DNA of 64,000 bases from Mycolicibacter hiberniae. GTDB lineage: Bacteria > Actinomycetota > Actinomycetes > Mycobacteriales > Mycobacteriaceae. The stretch is from positions 3,410,001 to 3,474,000 of the forward strand of contig NZ_AP022609.1 of assembly GCF_010729485.1 (NCBI RefSeq), in the 5' to 3' direction. Under the pieces are notes generated by a model. That model was not told where the DNA came from and ran no database searches. It worked only from the letters and a program-made list of their open reading frames with translations. Both the position numbers and the translations under genes were made by a program. This document shows, one piece after another, positions 1-8,816 of the stretch. Each line of letters begins with the position of its first letter. The first letter of the stretch is position 1.

Positions 1-31
1 CACCCGCAGGGTTGCGGTGGCCCGCCGGCCG

Positions 32-1480
32 TCAAGCAAGGTTGGCCCGCACCCCGGCCTCGACCGCGCTGCCCAGATCGGGGTCGACGTTGTGCCAGTA
101 TTCGAATACCCGCGACAGCACCGGTTCGGTGACACCCGCCGAGACGTGCCCAATGATGTTGGCCGCCAACCGCTTGCGTTCATCGTCGTCGAGGACGTCA
201 CGGACCAGGGTGCGCGCCTGGCTGAAATCGTCGTCGTCGGGGCGCAGGGTGTAGGCGGCGCGCACCATATCCCCGTCGGAGTACCACCGGACTTCGGCGG
301 CCCGGGCCGGGTCGGCCTTGGGACCGCCCATCGAGTTCGGCGCGTACACCGGGTCCGTCGCGTTGACGAACCGCATGGCACCGTCTTTGGAATAGCTGTG
401 CACCTCGACTTTCGGTGCGTTGACCGGCAATTGACTGTAGTTCGTCCCGATCCGGGCCCGGTGGGCGTCGGCGTAGGAGAAACCTCGGGCCAGCAGCATC
501 TTGTCCGGGCTCAAGCCGGTTCCGGGAACCGTGTTGTTGGGCTGAAACGCCGCCTGCTCGATCTCGCTGTGATAGTCGGTGACGTTGCGGTCCAGCGTCA
601 GCTTGCCCACATCGATCAGCGGGTAGTCGCCGTGCGGCCAGACCTTGGTGAGATCGAATGGGTTGTAGCGATAGGTCTTCGCCTCCTCAAACGGCATGAT
701 CTGCATCTTCAGCGTCCAACTCGGATGCTCGCCGCGCTCGATCGCGTCGTAGAGGTCACGCTGGTGGTAGTCGGCGTCAACGCCGGCCAGCCGGTCGGCC
801 TCGTCCTGCGTAAGACACTCAACGCCCTGATCGCTGATGAAGTGGTATTTCACCCAGAAGATCTCGCCGGCCGCGTTGATCCAGCTGTAGGTATGGCTGG
901 AGTAGCCGTTCATCTGGCGCCAGCTTTTCGGAATCCCGCGATCACCCATCAACCAGGTGACCTGGTGGGCGGATTCGGGTGACAGCGTCCAAAAGTCCCA
1001 CTGCATGTTGTGGTCGCGCAGATTGTTGGCCGCGCGGCGCTTCTGGGAACGGATGAAGTGCTGGAACTTCAGCGGATCACGCAGGAAAAAGATCGGCGTG
1101 TTGTTGCCGACCATGTCGAAGTTGCCCTCCGAGGTGTAGAACTTGGTCGCGAAACCGCGCGGGTCCCGCCAGGTGTCGGGGCTGCCCCGCTCGCCCGCGA
1201 CGGTGGAGAACCGGGTCAGGGTTTCGGTCCTGGCGCCGGGCGCAAAGACCGCCGCCCTGGTGTAGCGGGTGACGTCCGCGGTGACTTCGAAACGCCCATA
1301 CGCTCCACCGCCCTTGGCATGCGGCTGCCGTTCCGGGATCCGCTCCCGGTTGAACATCGCCATCTGCTCGATCAGATAGTGGTCTTGCAACAGAATGGGC
1401 CCGTCCGGGCCGACGGTCAGCGATTCGTCGTCGCTGGGCGCCGGAATTCCGGCATCGGTGGTGGTGTGGTGCTCGGTCAT
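32..1480 (-). CDS. katA: Heme catalase (small-subunit, about 482 aa)
   Basis: Monofunctional heme catalase that breaks down hydrogen peroxide in the cytosol. The 482-residue length fits the small-subunit clade. The distal His is seen at about residue 54 ([11 protein letters not shown]), the conserved [10 protein letters not shown] stretch follows near residue 91, the NNTP segment near 126-129, and the proximal heme-ligand Tyr lies in FSYADAHR near residue 335. The ATG at 1480 is preceded by AGGAGA, a good ribosome binding site. It is the last gene of a minus-strand series after two small membrane-protein genes, but the 122-base gap allows its own promoter. The stop lies only 32 bases from the window edge. 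Family assignment is very secure; the symbol is by similarity to bacterial KatA/KatE-type enzymes and does not denote the bifunctional KatG. Confidence 0.93.
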   Translation of the reverse strand: MTEHHTTTDAGIPAPSDDESLTVGPDGPILLQDHYLIEQMAMFNRERIPERQPHAKGGGAYGRFEVTADVTRYTRAAVFAPGARTETLTRFSTVAGERGSPDTWRDPRGFATKFYTSEGNFDMVGNNTPIFFLRDPLKFQHFIRSQKRRAANNLRDHNMQWDFWTLSPESAHQVTWLMGDRGIPKSWRQMNGYSSHTYSWINAAGEIFWVKYHFISDQGVECLTQDEADRLAGVDADYHQRDLYDAIERGEHPSWTLKMQIMPFEEAKTYRYNPFDLTKVWPHGDYPLIDVGKLTLDRNVTDYHSEIEQAAFQPNNTVPGTGLSPDKMLLARGFSYADAHRARIGTNYSQLPVNAPKVEVHSYSKDGAMRFVNATDPVYAPNSMGGPKADPARAAEVRWYSDGDMVRAAYTLRPDDDDFSQARTLVRDVLDDDERKRLAANIIGHVSAGVTEPVLSRVFEYWHNVDPDLGSAVEAGVRANLA

Positions 1481-1601
1481 CTGCTTGTCTCCTCTTGCCG
1501 TTCAAGAGCTGTTGACGCAAAGCGTGTGACTAAAACCTGACGAGCGTGCGTTTTTCCTTCTCGGCCGGCCGGCTGCTGGTGCGACGGCACGCCGACGCCG
1601 A

Positions 1602-1979
1602 TCAGCGATGCGGCGGGACAGACGGCGGGGGCGGTGGCGGGGGCGGTCCTCCGGGCCCGCCCGGCCCGTTGCCCGGGCCAGCCGGACGGAAGCCGGGCCA
1701 CGGCGACTCCTCGCCGGGGCCCGCCGGCCCGAAGCCGGGACCCATGGGCGGCCCGTGATGCATCATGCAGGGCCCGTGATGGTGGTGTCGCGGCCCGTAC
1801 CAGCCGCCACCGCTGAGGTAAGCGCCCGTACCGAAGATGACGGCGGCGATGAAGACGGTTCCGGCGACGATCACCACCCAGGCCGCGATTTGGTAGAGCC
1901 GGTTCGGCGCTGCCTGCGGAGGAGGAGGCGGCGCTGCCGGCGCAGGCGGCGGGGGGGCGGAGACTGGCGGCTCGCTCAT
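1602..1979 (-). CDS. Small single-pass membrane protein with His/Met/Pro/Gly-rich tail
   Basis: 125 residues of unknown function. The N-terminus is proline/alanine rich (residues 2-25), then one hydrophobic helix (about 29-55, RLYQIAAWVVIVAGTVFIAA), then an outward or inward facing tail rich in Gly, Pro, His and Met, including HHHHGPCMMHHGPPM at about 70-84, and ending in a polyproline run. The His/Met/Cys cluster suggests metal binding, possibly copper, but this is inference. The next gene upstream (2063-2389) is clearly a paralogue: both begin MSE and share the AWVxIVAGTVFI helix. Coding is supported by the paralogy and by start position; strong G+C and proline bias means the tail has low information content. 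Confidence 0.7.
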   Translation of the reverse strand: MSEPPVSAPPPPAPAAPPPPPQAAPNRLYQIAAWVVIVAGTVFIAAVIFGTGAYLSGGGWYGPRHHHHGPCMMHHGPPMGPGFGPAGPGEESPWPGFRPAGPGNGPGGPGGPPPPPPPPSVPPHR

Positions 1980-2062
1980 ACCGATCCATCATGCCCCAGA
2001 ACGACGCCGGCCGCCGCCCTTCGCCGAGGAGGCGGCGGCCGCGCGGTCGGTGCCGGTCGGGC

Positions 2063-2389
2063 TCAGCGGCCCGGCGTGGGCGCCGTGGTGGTCACCGGCG
2101 GTGGCAGTTCCTCAGGGCCCGGCCGATCCGGCCCCCACCACATCGGCCCCGGACGGTGCGGGCCCTTGTGGAGCATCGCGTGCTGGGCATGATGCCCGTG
2201 CCCACCGGGACAGTGGTGGCCACGCGGTCCGCCGTGACTGACCCACACGCCGGCGAAAAAGATCGACGACACGATGAAGACAGTCCCGGCGACGATCGCG
2301 ACCCAGGCGGCAAGCCGGTAGAGCCAGTAGGGCTTGAACTCGGCGGGCGCCGCCGGCGAGGCGGCTGTGTTCTCGGGTACTTCGCTCAT
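2063..2389 (-). CDS. Small single-pass membrane protein with His-rich tail, paralogue of 1602-1979
   Basis: 108 residues if translation starts at the ATG of MSEVPEN (base 2389); an in-frame ATG three codons upstream (2398) is also possible. Layout matches its downstream paralogue: short Ala/Pro-rich head, a helix WLYRLAAWVAIVAGTVFIVS at about 24-43, then a Gly/His/Pro tail (GGPRGHHCPGGHGHHAQHAM). A cysteine sits between the histidine clusters, as in the paralogue. It follows selD by about 65 bases on the same strand, so it could be read as the tail of the selD operon or from its own promoter. Function unknown; metal binding or stress-related membrane role is a guess. Confidence 0.7.
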   Translation of the reverse strand: MSEVPENTAASPAAPAEFKPYWLYRLAAWVAIVAGTVFIVSSIFFAGVWVSHGGPRGHHCPGGHGHHAQHAMLHKGPHRPGPMWWGPDRPGPEELPPPVTTTAPTPGR

Positions 2390-2453
2390 GTAGGGCATCT
2401 TGCCGGGGCGAACACCAGCCACCGCTAGGTCCTGGCTATGCACCAGCTATGGG

Positions 2454-3434
2454 CTAGCGCACCTCGATGCCACTGCCGGCCACGGTGTGCCCGATCACCG
2501 GATGTCCGGGAAGCTCGCCCACCACCAGCAGGCCTCCGGAGGTCTGGGCGTCGGCCAACAGCAGCAGATCGTCCTCGGTGACCCCGGATCCGGTGCGTAC
2601 GTGCGGGCGCACCCACTCCAGATTGCGGCGGGTGCCGCCGGACACGAAGCCGGCGTCCAACGCCTCGCGCGCTGCCTCCAGCAGCGGCACCGCGGCACGG
2701 TCGATCACCGCGCCGACCCCCGACGCGCGGCACATCTTGTAGAGATGGCCCAGCAGCCCGAAGCCGGTGACATCGGTGGCCGCCCGCACCCCATGGGACA
2801 CCGCTGCTTCGGCGGCGTCGCGGTTGAGCGCGACCATGGTGGCGATCGCCTCGTCGAAGACCTCGCCGGTGCGTTTGTGCCTGTTGTTGAGCAGGCCCAC
2901 CCCCAGCGGCTTGGTCAGCGTCAACGACAGTCCGGGCTCGGCCGCGTCGTTGCGCAGCAGCTTCGACGGGTCGGCCACTCCGGTGACGGCCATGCCGTAC
3001 TTGGGTTCGGGATCGTCGATGGAATGCCCGCCGATCACCGGGCAGCCCGCCTGTTCGGCCACCGCCAGCCCGCCGCGCAGCACTTCGGTCATCAACTCCA
3101 TCGGCAGCTTCTCCCGCGGCCAGCCGACCAGGTTGATCGCGACCACCGGGCGCCCGCCCATCGCGTAGATGTCCGACAGCGCGTTGGCGGCAGCAATCCG
3201 GCCCCAGTCGTACGCATCGTCGACGACGGGAGTGAAGAAGTCCGCGGTGGACAGCACGGCAAGGTCGTCGCGCACCAGCACCGCCGCGGCGTCGTCGCCG
3301 TCGTCGAGGCCCACCAAGACACCCTTGCCGGACTGCCCGGTCAGGCCGCGCACCGCGTCTTCCAGTTCGCCAGGGGGGATTTTGCACGCGCAGCCGCCGC
3401 CGTGGGCGAAGCCGGTCAGTCGCAGTTCGGTCAT
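2454..3434 (-). CDS. selD: Selenide, water dikinase (selenophosphate synthetase)
   Basis: Makes selenophosphate, the selenium donor for selenocysteinyl-tRNA synthesis, from selenide and ATP. 326 residues, an AIR-synthase fold protein. The N-terminal active loop HGGGCACK is at residues 11-18, placing the catalytic Cys at 15 and the essential Lys at 18 (E. coli Cys17/Lys20 equivalents); the enzyme is therefore the Cys form, not itself a selenoprotein. Further family segments are GLDDGDDAAA, GRPVVAINLVGWP and GGHSIDDPEPKYG. The start ATG overlaps the stop of the preceding reductase gene by four bases (ATGA), so the two are translationally coupled. tRNA-Sec, selA and selB lie 2 kb away on the other strand, completing the pathway. 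Confidence 0.95.
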   Translation of the reverse strand: MTELRLTGFAHGGGCACKIPPGELEDAVRGLTGQSGKGVLVGLDDGDDAAAVLVRDDLAVLSTADFFTPVVDDAYDWGRIAAANALSDIYAMGGRPVVAINLVGWPREKLPMELMTEVLRGGLAVAEQAGCPVIGGHSIDDPEPKYGMAVTGVADPSKLLRNDAAEPGLSLTLTKPLGVGLLNNRHKRTGEVFDEAIATMVALNRDAAEAAVSHGVRAATDVTGFGLLGHLYKMCRASGVGAVIDRAAVPLLEAAREALDAGFVSGGTRRNLEWVRPHVRTGSGVTEDDLLLLADAQTSGGLLVVGELPGHPVIGHTVAGSGIEVR

Positions 3435-4570
3435 ACGTCAATCATGAGGTGGTCGCCGGCCGCCCGGGACACGCAGACCAGCATGTCGCCGCGGGAACGT
3501 TCGGTATCGGTCAGGGTCTGATCCCGGTGGTCGACCGTCCCGTCGACCACCCGGACGCGGCAGGTGCCGCAGAACCCCTGCTTGCAGGAGTAGGGGGTGG
3601 CGGGCTCGACCGCCAGGATGGCGGCCAGCGCGCTCTGGTCTGCGCCGACGGTGACGGTGGTGCCGCTGCGGGCGAGCGTCACCGTGAACGCCTTGCCGTC
3701 GAGAACAGGTGGCGCAGAGAAGCGTTCGTAATGCAGCTCCACGTCGGTACGGTCCATCAGGCCTTGCCGGAGGACCTCGAGCATCGCCGGAGGCCCGCAG
3801 GCGTACAGCGCTGTGGCACCGGGTACGTCACCGATCAGGTCGGCAGCCCTGGGCAGCCCTTGCGTGTCGTCGGTGCGCACCCTCACCTTGGCGCCGAACT
3901 GCTGCACCTCAGCGATGAACGGGATGCTGTCCGCGCTGCGGCCGGTGTAGACCATGGACCAGTCCAGGCCCAGGCGCTCGGCGGCGCGCAGCATCGGCAG
4001 GATGGGCGTGATCCCGATGCCGCCGGCGACGAACCGCAGATGCCGCGCCGGCGAACCGAAGCCGGGAACGGCCATGGGCATGCCGTTGCGGGGTCCCTTG
4101 ACGGTGACCGTGGCGCCGGGCAGCAACGTGTCGTGCACTTCGATCGACCCGCCGCCGCCGTCGGGGATGCGACGCACCGCGATGCGGTAACTGCCGGAAT
4201 CGGCCGGATCCCCGCACAGCGAGTACTCCCGCATCCGCCCCGAGGGCAACAGCAGGTCCAGGTGCGCACCGGGGGTCCAGCGGGCCAGCGGCTTGTCGTC
4301 GACGGCGGCCAGCGTCAGCGCCACCACGTCCTTGTCGTGCGCGACGATCTCGCGTCCTACCACCCGCAGTTGGCGCGTCTGCTCCGGTTCGGCCAGCCTG
4401 CGGCGCCGCATCAACACGCTGAACGTGGGGATCGCGACCTTGGCCAGCAGGTCCGACAGCCACAGGAGCGGGTCGTGACGCCATCGGCCGTACAGGTGCG
4501 GCGGAACCTCCCCCGGCATTTCGTCCAGCGGCCGGAATCGCGAGCCCACCCCGTCGTGTGCTGCGCTCAA
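3431..4570 (-). CDS. Phthalate-dioxygenase-reductase-like flavoprotein with C-terminal [2Fe-2S] ferredoxin domain
   Basis: 379-residue electron-transfer protein. After about 65 residues of leader it has a ferredoxin-reductase flavin domain with MREYSLCGDP (the RxYS flavin motif), an NAD-binding domain with GGIGITPILPM and YACGPPAML, and a plant-type ferredoxin domain with Cys329, Cys334, Cys337 and Cys366 (CKQGFCGTC plus a distant Cys). It would pass electrons from NAD(P)H to an oxygenase partner. The likely partner is the adjacent PF10118 protein, whose stop overlaps this start (TTGA; TTG start at 4570, with a GTG at 4549 as an alternative). It is also coupled to selD by ATGA. Chemistry class is secure; substrate and partner are inferred. 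Confidence 0.88.
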   Translation of the reverse strand: MSAAHDGVGSRFRPLDEMPGEVPPHLYGRWRHDPLLWLSDLLAKVAIPTFSVLMRRRRLAEPEQTRQLRVVGREIVAHDKDVVALTLAAVDDKPLARWTPGAHLDLLLPSGRMREYSLCGDPADSGSYRIAVRRIPDGGGGSIEVHDTLLPGATVTVKGPRNGMPMAVPGFGSPARHLRFVAGGIGITPILPMLRAAERLGLDWSMVYTGRSADSIPFIAEVQQFGAKVRVRTDDTQGLPRAADLIGDVPGATALYACGPPAMLEVLRQGLMDRTDVELHYERFSAPPVLDGKAFTVTLARSGTTVTVGADQSALAAILAVEPATPYSCKQGFCGTCRVRVVDGTVDHRDQTLTDTERSRGDMLVCVSRAAGDHLMIDV

Positions 4571-5469
4571 CGCCGAGCCCTGCGTGCCGCCGGCGAGGTG
4601 GCCAGGTAGGCGACGGCCTGCGCCGTGGAGCCGATCGACGCCGGGTGAAACGACGGCTTGAAGTAGACGGCCGTGTATTTGAGCACCTGCCGCAGCTGGG
4701 GCAGGATGTTGCGCCGCGACCCGCGCAGGTACTCACACCAGAGTCCGAAATAGGAGTGGCTGATGCTGGGGTCGGAGCGGCACATGAATCCGATCGCCCG
4801 GTGAATCATCAACCCCAGGTAGACCAATGCGGTGACCATGGCTCGGCAGCGGTTGAGGTAGCCGGGGTGAAAGTAGTTCGCCACGTCGTGGGCAACGCAG
4901 CGGTGCTCAATCTCCTCGGCGCCGTGCCAGCGGCAGATGTCGGCCATCGTCGGGTCGACGTCGTAGTCGTCCCACGAGCAGTTCAGGACGAAGTCACCCA
5001 GAATGGCGGTGTAATGCTCGATCGCCGCGATCAGCCACAACCGTTGCACCATGTCGTTGTATCGGGTGCGGGCAAAGCGCTGACTGCGCGGCGCCAGCAG
5101 CCGCCGGAACAGGTACTCGAACTGGCGCAGCGCGGGCCCGGTGTCCACACCCCGCGCTTCCAGGAACTCCGTCACCGCTTTGTCGTGCGCCTCGGCGTGT
5201 ATCGCCTCCTGGCCGATGAAACCACGCATCGCGCGGGCCAGATCTTCGTCTTTGACGTAGGGCAGTGCCTCGTTGAACACCTTGCAGAACCACCGCTCGC
5301 CTTCGGGAAGCAGCACGTGCAGGATGCACACGATGTCGGAGGCCACCGGCTCACCCTTTATCCAGTGCAGCGGGGTCGCCGACCAGTCGAACTCGACGTC
5401 GCGGGCGCGGATCTCCACCCCTGCCGGCTCATAGATCTGGCCGCCGAGGGCTTGGCTGGTCATGGTCAC
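4567..5469 (-). CDS. PF10118-family protein (predicted metal-dependent hydrolase; candidate di-iron oxygenase)
   Basis: 300 residues, first gene of a three-gene operon with the flavoreductase and selD, joined by four-base overlaps. The family is usually labelled metal-dependent hydrolase with no proven reaction. The sequence shows Glu58 (PEGERW), E88-A-I-H91, Glu151 (AAIEHY) and E186-I-E-H189, spaced as in the E / ExxH / E / ExxH pattern of ferritin-like di-iron carboxylate proteins, with extra His95 and His194. A tightly coupled NADH-flavin-[2Fe-2S] reductase is just what a di-iron oxygenase needs. I therefore favour an oxygenase role; hydrolase cannot be excluded. No signal peptide; a hydrophobic stretch near 210-225 may contact membrane or lipid substrate. 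The ATG at 5469 is preceded by GGAGGC. Confidence 0.8.
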   Translation of the reverse strand: MTMTSQALGGQIYEPAGVEIRARDVEFDWSATPLHWIKGEPVASDIVCILHVLLPEGERWFCKVFNEALPYVKDEDLARAMRGFIGQEAIHAEAHDKAVTEFLEARGVDTGPALRQFEYLFRRLLAPRSQRFARTRYNDMVQRLWLIAAIEHYTAILGDFVLNCSWDDYDVDPTMADICRWHGAEEIEHRCVAHDVANYFHPGYLNRCRAMVTALVYLGLMIHRAIGFMCRSDPSISHSYFGLWCEYLRGSRRNILPQLRQVLKYTAVYFKPSFHPASIGSTAQAVAYLATSPAARRARR

Positions 5470-5582
5470 GGCCTCCTTCAGGCGTCATGCTACCCACAGC
5501 GGTGTGCGCCCGATCCTTCGTCGACCCCTGGTTCTCGGACCGAAACAGGCCGCCGACCACGGCATTGACTAGGTTGATCAAC

Positions 5583-5677
5583 GGAGGCGTCTGAGTCCTG
5601 GTGGGCTCCCCGGTCTTCAAAACCGGTGAGGCCGAGTAGCTCGGCCTGGCGGGTTCGATTCCCGTCCGCCTCCGCCA
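5583..5677 (+). tRNA. selC: tRNA-Sec, anticodon UCA
   Basis: A 95-base selenocysteine tRNA. The acceptor arms GGAGGCG (5583-5589) and CGCCTCC (5667-5673) pair fully, followed by discriminator G and an encoded CCA. The anticodon stem CCGGT/ACCGG encloses loop CTTCAAA with anticodon TCA at 5617-5619, which reads UGA. The long variable arm (about 5627-5648, GGCCGAG...CTCGGCC) and the T-arm GCGGG-TTCGATT-CCCGT are typical of tRNA-Sec. It sits 21 bases before selA on the same strand, so tRNA, selA and selB may share a transcript. Confidence 0.96.
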
Positions 5678-5698
5678 GCTGCACATCCAGGAGGAGCT

Positions 5699-7006
5699 GT
5701 GACCGAAGCCGATCCGCGCCGCGCCATTCCGCGCACCGATGCGCTGCTGATGTTGCCACCGGTTCGAGCGGCCCGCGCACGGCTCGGCGAGCATGTCGTG
5801 CGGGGTGTGGTTCGTGACGCACAGGATCAGGCCAGACGCGGCGAGTTGAACCCAGACGAAGTCGAAAAGGCTGTCCTGGAAACCCTTTCACGCTGTCGAG
5901 CGACGGCGCTGCGACCGGTGCTCAATGCCACGGGAGTGGTGGTGCACACCAACCTGGGCCGAGCGCCGCTGTCGGCAGCAGCGACCGAGGCGCTGCTGGC
6001 AGCCAGCGGCTACGTGGACGTCGAGCTGGATCTGGCCACCGGCGCGCGCTCGGCACGGGGGGTGGCGGCCCGCGCCGCTTTGCTGGCGGCGTGCCCGGCA
6101 GCCGAGGACTCCCTGGTGGTCAACAATGGCGCCGCGGCACTGGTGCTGGCCACCACCGCATTGGCCGCCGGCCGTGAGGTGGTCGTCAGCCGGGGTGAGC
6201 TCATCGAGATCGGGGCGGGCTTTCGCCTGCCGGACCTGATCGCCTCGACCGGGGCCCGGTTGCGGGAGGTCGGCACGACCAACCGCACCCATCTGCGCGA
6301 TTATGCCGAGGCGCTCGGCCCGCAGACCGGGTGCATTCTGAAGGTGCACCCCAGCAATTTCGCCGTACACGGTTTCACGGCGGCGGTCGATGTTTCGGCA
6401 TTACGGGCCTTGGCGACCGAACACGATGTGGCATTGGTGGCCGATCTCGGCAGCGGGCTGCTGGCGCCGGATCCGCTGCTGCCCGGCGAACCGGATGCGG
6501 CCACCACACTGAGCGCCGGTGCCGACATCGTGACCGCCAGCGGCGACAAGCTGCTCGGCGGTCCGCAGGCCGGAGTCGTCTTGGGACGTTCCGATGTCGT
6601 CGCCCGGTTGGCGCGGCACCCGCTGGCGCGCGCAGTACGCGCCGACAAGCTCACGCTCGCCGCCCTAGAAGCCACCGTGTCCGGCGCCGACGCACCTGTG
6701 ACCAGGGCTCTGCACGCCGACCCCGCCCGGTTGCGCTCCCGGGCCGCGCAACTGGCCGCCGCGGTGGGTGGCACCGTGGTGGCACACGACGGCCGGGTCG
6801 GCGGCGGCGGAGCGCCGGGCGTTCCACTGCCGGGCTGGGCGGTCCGGCTGCCCGAGGCGGCGGCCGGTCCGCTGCGCGGCGGCGATCCCGCGGTGCTGCC
6901 CCGCGTGCATGACGGCGCCTGCCTGGTGGACCTGCGCTGCGTGCCGGAAACCGACGACCCTGCACTGCTGGATGCGGTGCGGACCGCACTCGCCCGGATC
7001 TCCTGA
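5699..7006 (+). CDS. selA: L-seryl-tRNA(Sec) selenium transferase
   Basis: PLP enzyme that converts seryl-tRNA(Sec) to selenocysteyl-tRNA(Sec) using selenophosphate. 435 residues, close to the usual bacterial length (about 460). It has the N-terminal domain with LPPVRAARARLGEHVV, the family stretch NATGVVVHTNLGRAPL, and the PLP-lysine in SGDKLLGGPQAG at Lys284. Starts with GTG at 5699, directly after AGGAGGAG. The gene begins 21 bases after tRNA-Sec and ends two bases before the ATG of selB, so selA-selB is an operon. Its presence beside tRNA-Sec and selB is diagnostic for the bacterial selenocysteine pathway. Confidence 0.97.
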   Translation: MTEADPRRAIPRTDALLMLPPVRAARARLGEHVVRGVVRDAQDQARRGELNPDEVEKAVLETLSRCRATALRPVLNATGVVVHTNLGRAPLSAAATEALLAASGYVDVELDLATGARSARGVAARAALLAACPAAEDSLVVNNGAAALVLATTALAAGREVVVSRGELIEIGAGFRLPDLIASTGARLREVGTTNRTHLRDYAEALGPQTGCILKVHPSNFAVHGFTAAVDVSALRALATEHDVALVADLGSGLLAPDPLLPGEPDAATTLSAGADIVTASGDKLLGGPQAGVVLGRSDVVARLARHPLARAVRADKLTLAALEATVSGADAPVTRALHADPARLRSRAAQLAAAVGGTVVAHDGRVGGGGAPGVPLPGWAVRLPEAAAGPLRGGDPAVLPRVHDGACLVDLRCVPETDDPALLDAVRTALARIS

Positions 7007-7008
7007 GC

Positions 7009-8805
7009 ATGTTCGTCGTCGCCACCGCCGGCCACGTCGACCACGGGAAGTCGACCCTGGTGCGCGCGCTCACCGGGATGGAACCCGACCGGTGGGCCGA
7101 GGAACGTCGGCGCGGACTCACCATCGATCTGGGTTTCGCCTGGACCGCGCTGCCGTCGGGCCGGCGGGTGGCCTTCGTCGACGTCCCGGGCCACGAACGT
7201 TTCTTCCCCAATACGCTGGCCGGTCTGGGTCCCGCGACAGTGGTCTGTTTCGTGGTCGCGGCCGACGAGGGCTGGTGTGCGCAGTCGTCCGATCATCGCG
7301 ACGCCATTGCCGCCCTGGGCATATCACATGCGGTGGTGGCGCTCACCCGCGCGGACCGGGCCACCTCTGAGCGCGTCGCCGAGGTGTCGGCGCAGGTCCG
7401 AGCCAAGCTGGCGCACACCGGTATCCACAATGCCCCGATCGTCGCGGTGTCTGCTGCCCAAGGGTCCGGTCTCGACACCCTGCGGGCGGTTTTGGACAAG
7501 CTGCTGGCCGGTATCCCCGCGCCGTCAGAAGACGAGCGGGTTCGGCTCTGGGTCGACCGGTCGTTCAGCATCACCGGGGCCGGAACGGTGGTGACCGGCA
7601 CTTTGACCGCGGGGACCCTGGCCGTCGGCGAGCACCTGCTGCTGCTGTGTCGCGGCCAGCCTCGCCCGGTGGCCATCCGGGGATTGCAGAGCTGCGGCGA
7701 GCCGCATCCGGCCCTGGGGCCGACCGCGCGGGTGGCCGTCAATCTGCGCGGCGTGGCTTCCGGTGAGGTACGCCGCGGAGACGTCCTGGTGCGGCCCGAC
7801 GAGTGGCTGACCACCGCGGTGGCCGACGTTCGCCACGCCGCCGGCCGCCCGCTGGCCGAGGCACCCGAGCAACTGGTGGTGCATGTGGGCACTGCGGCGA
7901 CCCCGGCCCGACTGCGGCGCCTTGATGCCGGTCACGCCCGCCTCAGCTTGGCCTGTGCCCTGCCGCTGACGTTTTCGGATCGGCTCTTGGTACGCGACCC
8001 GGGAGCCGGCCGGGTGCTGGGCGGGGTGTGGGTGCTCGACCCAGATCCTCCTGCGCTGCGGCGGCGCGGTGCCGCGGCCCGCCGCGCCGAAGAGCTGGCC
8101 GGTGCCGATCCCACCGACCGCAGCCGATGGGTGCTCGCCGAGGTGGCGCGGCGGGGCGCGGTGTCAGAGCGGCGGCTGCGGTTGCTGGGTTACCAGCTCA
8201 CCTCCCCGCCCCCGCAGGTGACGGTGATCCGCGGCTGGTGGGTCCACGCCCCGACGTATCGATCGTGGCGGGACCGGCTGCGGTGCGCGGTGCGCGAGCT
8301 GCGGGAGCGTGATCCGTTGTCTGCCGGGCTCTCCCGGGGCGCGGCCGTGGATCTGCTCGCGCTACCGGGACCGGAACTGCTCGACGAGCTGGTGGGCCAT
8401 GCGGGGCTGATCCAGCGCGACGGACTGATCGGACTGCCGGACGACCCCGGCGACCTCGGCCCAGCCGAAGCGGCGATTGCCGACCTGGAATCCCGGCTGG
8501 CCGCGTCTCCGTTTCATGCCCCGGAGGCCGACGATCTGGCCGCCCTGGGACTGGGGGTGCGCGAGCTGGCGGCAGCCGCACGACTCGGGCGACTGTTGCG
8601 CCTCAACGACAATCTGGTGCTGCTGCCGAGTGCACCCGCCTTGGCTATGCGCGAATTGGCTCGGCTGCGGCAGCCTTTCACCGCGACGCAAGCCAAACAG
8701 GCGCTGAACACCACACGGCGGGTAGTGATCCCGCTGCTGGAATACCTCGACTCCCGGGGCTGGACCCGTCGGCTCGACGCCGTCCACCGGGAAGTGGTGC
8801 GCTGA
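7009..8805 (+). CDS. selB: Selenocysteine-specific elongation factor
   Basis: GTPase that carries selenocysteyl-tRNA to UGA codons marked by a SECIS hairpin. 598 residues. The G1 motif GHVDHGKS is at residues 8-15, G3 DVPGHERF at about 58-65, and the effector segment RRRGLTIDLGFAW at about 31-43. Beta-barrel domains follow (VDRSFSITGAGTVVTGTL), and the C-terminal third is made of winged-helix repeats that bind the SECIS RNA (ending with NTTRRVVIPLLEYLDSRGWTRR region). Start ATG lies two bases after the selA stop. No formate dehydrogenase or other UGA-containing selenoprotein gene is apparent in this window, so its target is elsewhere in the genome. Confidence 0.96.
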   Translation: MFVVATAGHVDHGKSTLVRALTGMEPDRWAEERRRGLTIDLGFAWTALPSGRRVAFVDVPGHERFFPNTLAGLGPATVVCFVVAADEGWCAQSSDHRDAIAALGISHAVVALTRADRATSERVAEVSAQVRAKLAHTGIHNAPIVAVSAAQGSGLDTLRAVLDKLLAGIPAPSEDERVRLWVDRSFSITGAGTVVTGTLTAGTLAVGEHLLLLCRGQPRPVAIRGLQSCGEPHPALGPTARVAVNLRGVASGEVRRGDVLVRPDEWLTTAVADVRHAAGRPLAEAPEQLVVHVGTAATPARLRRLDAGHARLSLACALPLTFSDRLLVRDPGAGRVLGGVWVLDPDPPALRRRGAAARRAEELAGADPTDRSRWVLAEVARRGAVSERRLRLLGYQLTSPPPQVTVIRGWWVHAPTYRSWRDRLRCAVRELRERDPLSAGLSRGAAVDLLALPGPELLDELVGHAGLIQRDGLIGLPDDPGDLGPAEAAIADLESRLAASPFHAPEADDLAALGLGVRELAAAARLGRLLRLNDNLVLLPSAPALAMRELARLRQPFTATQAKQALNTTRRVVIPLLEYLDSRGWTRRLDAVHREVVR

Positions 8806-8816
8806 ACCTCGCGCGC

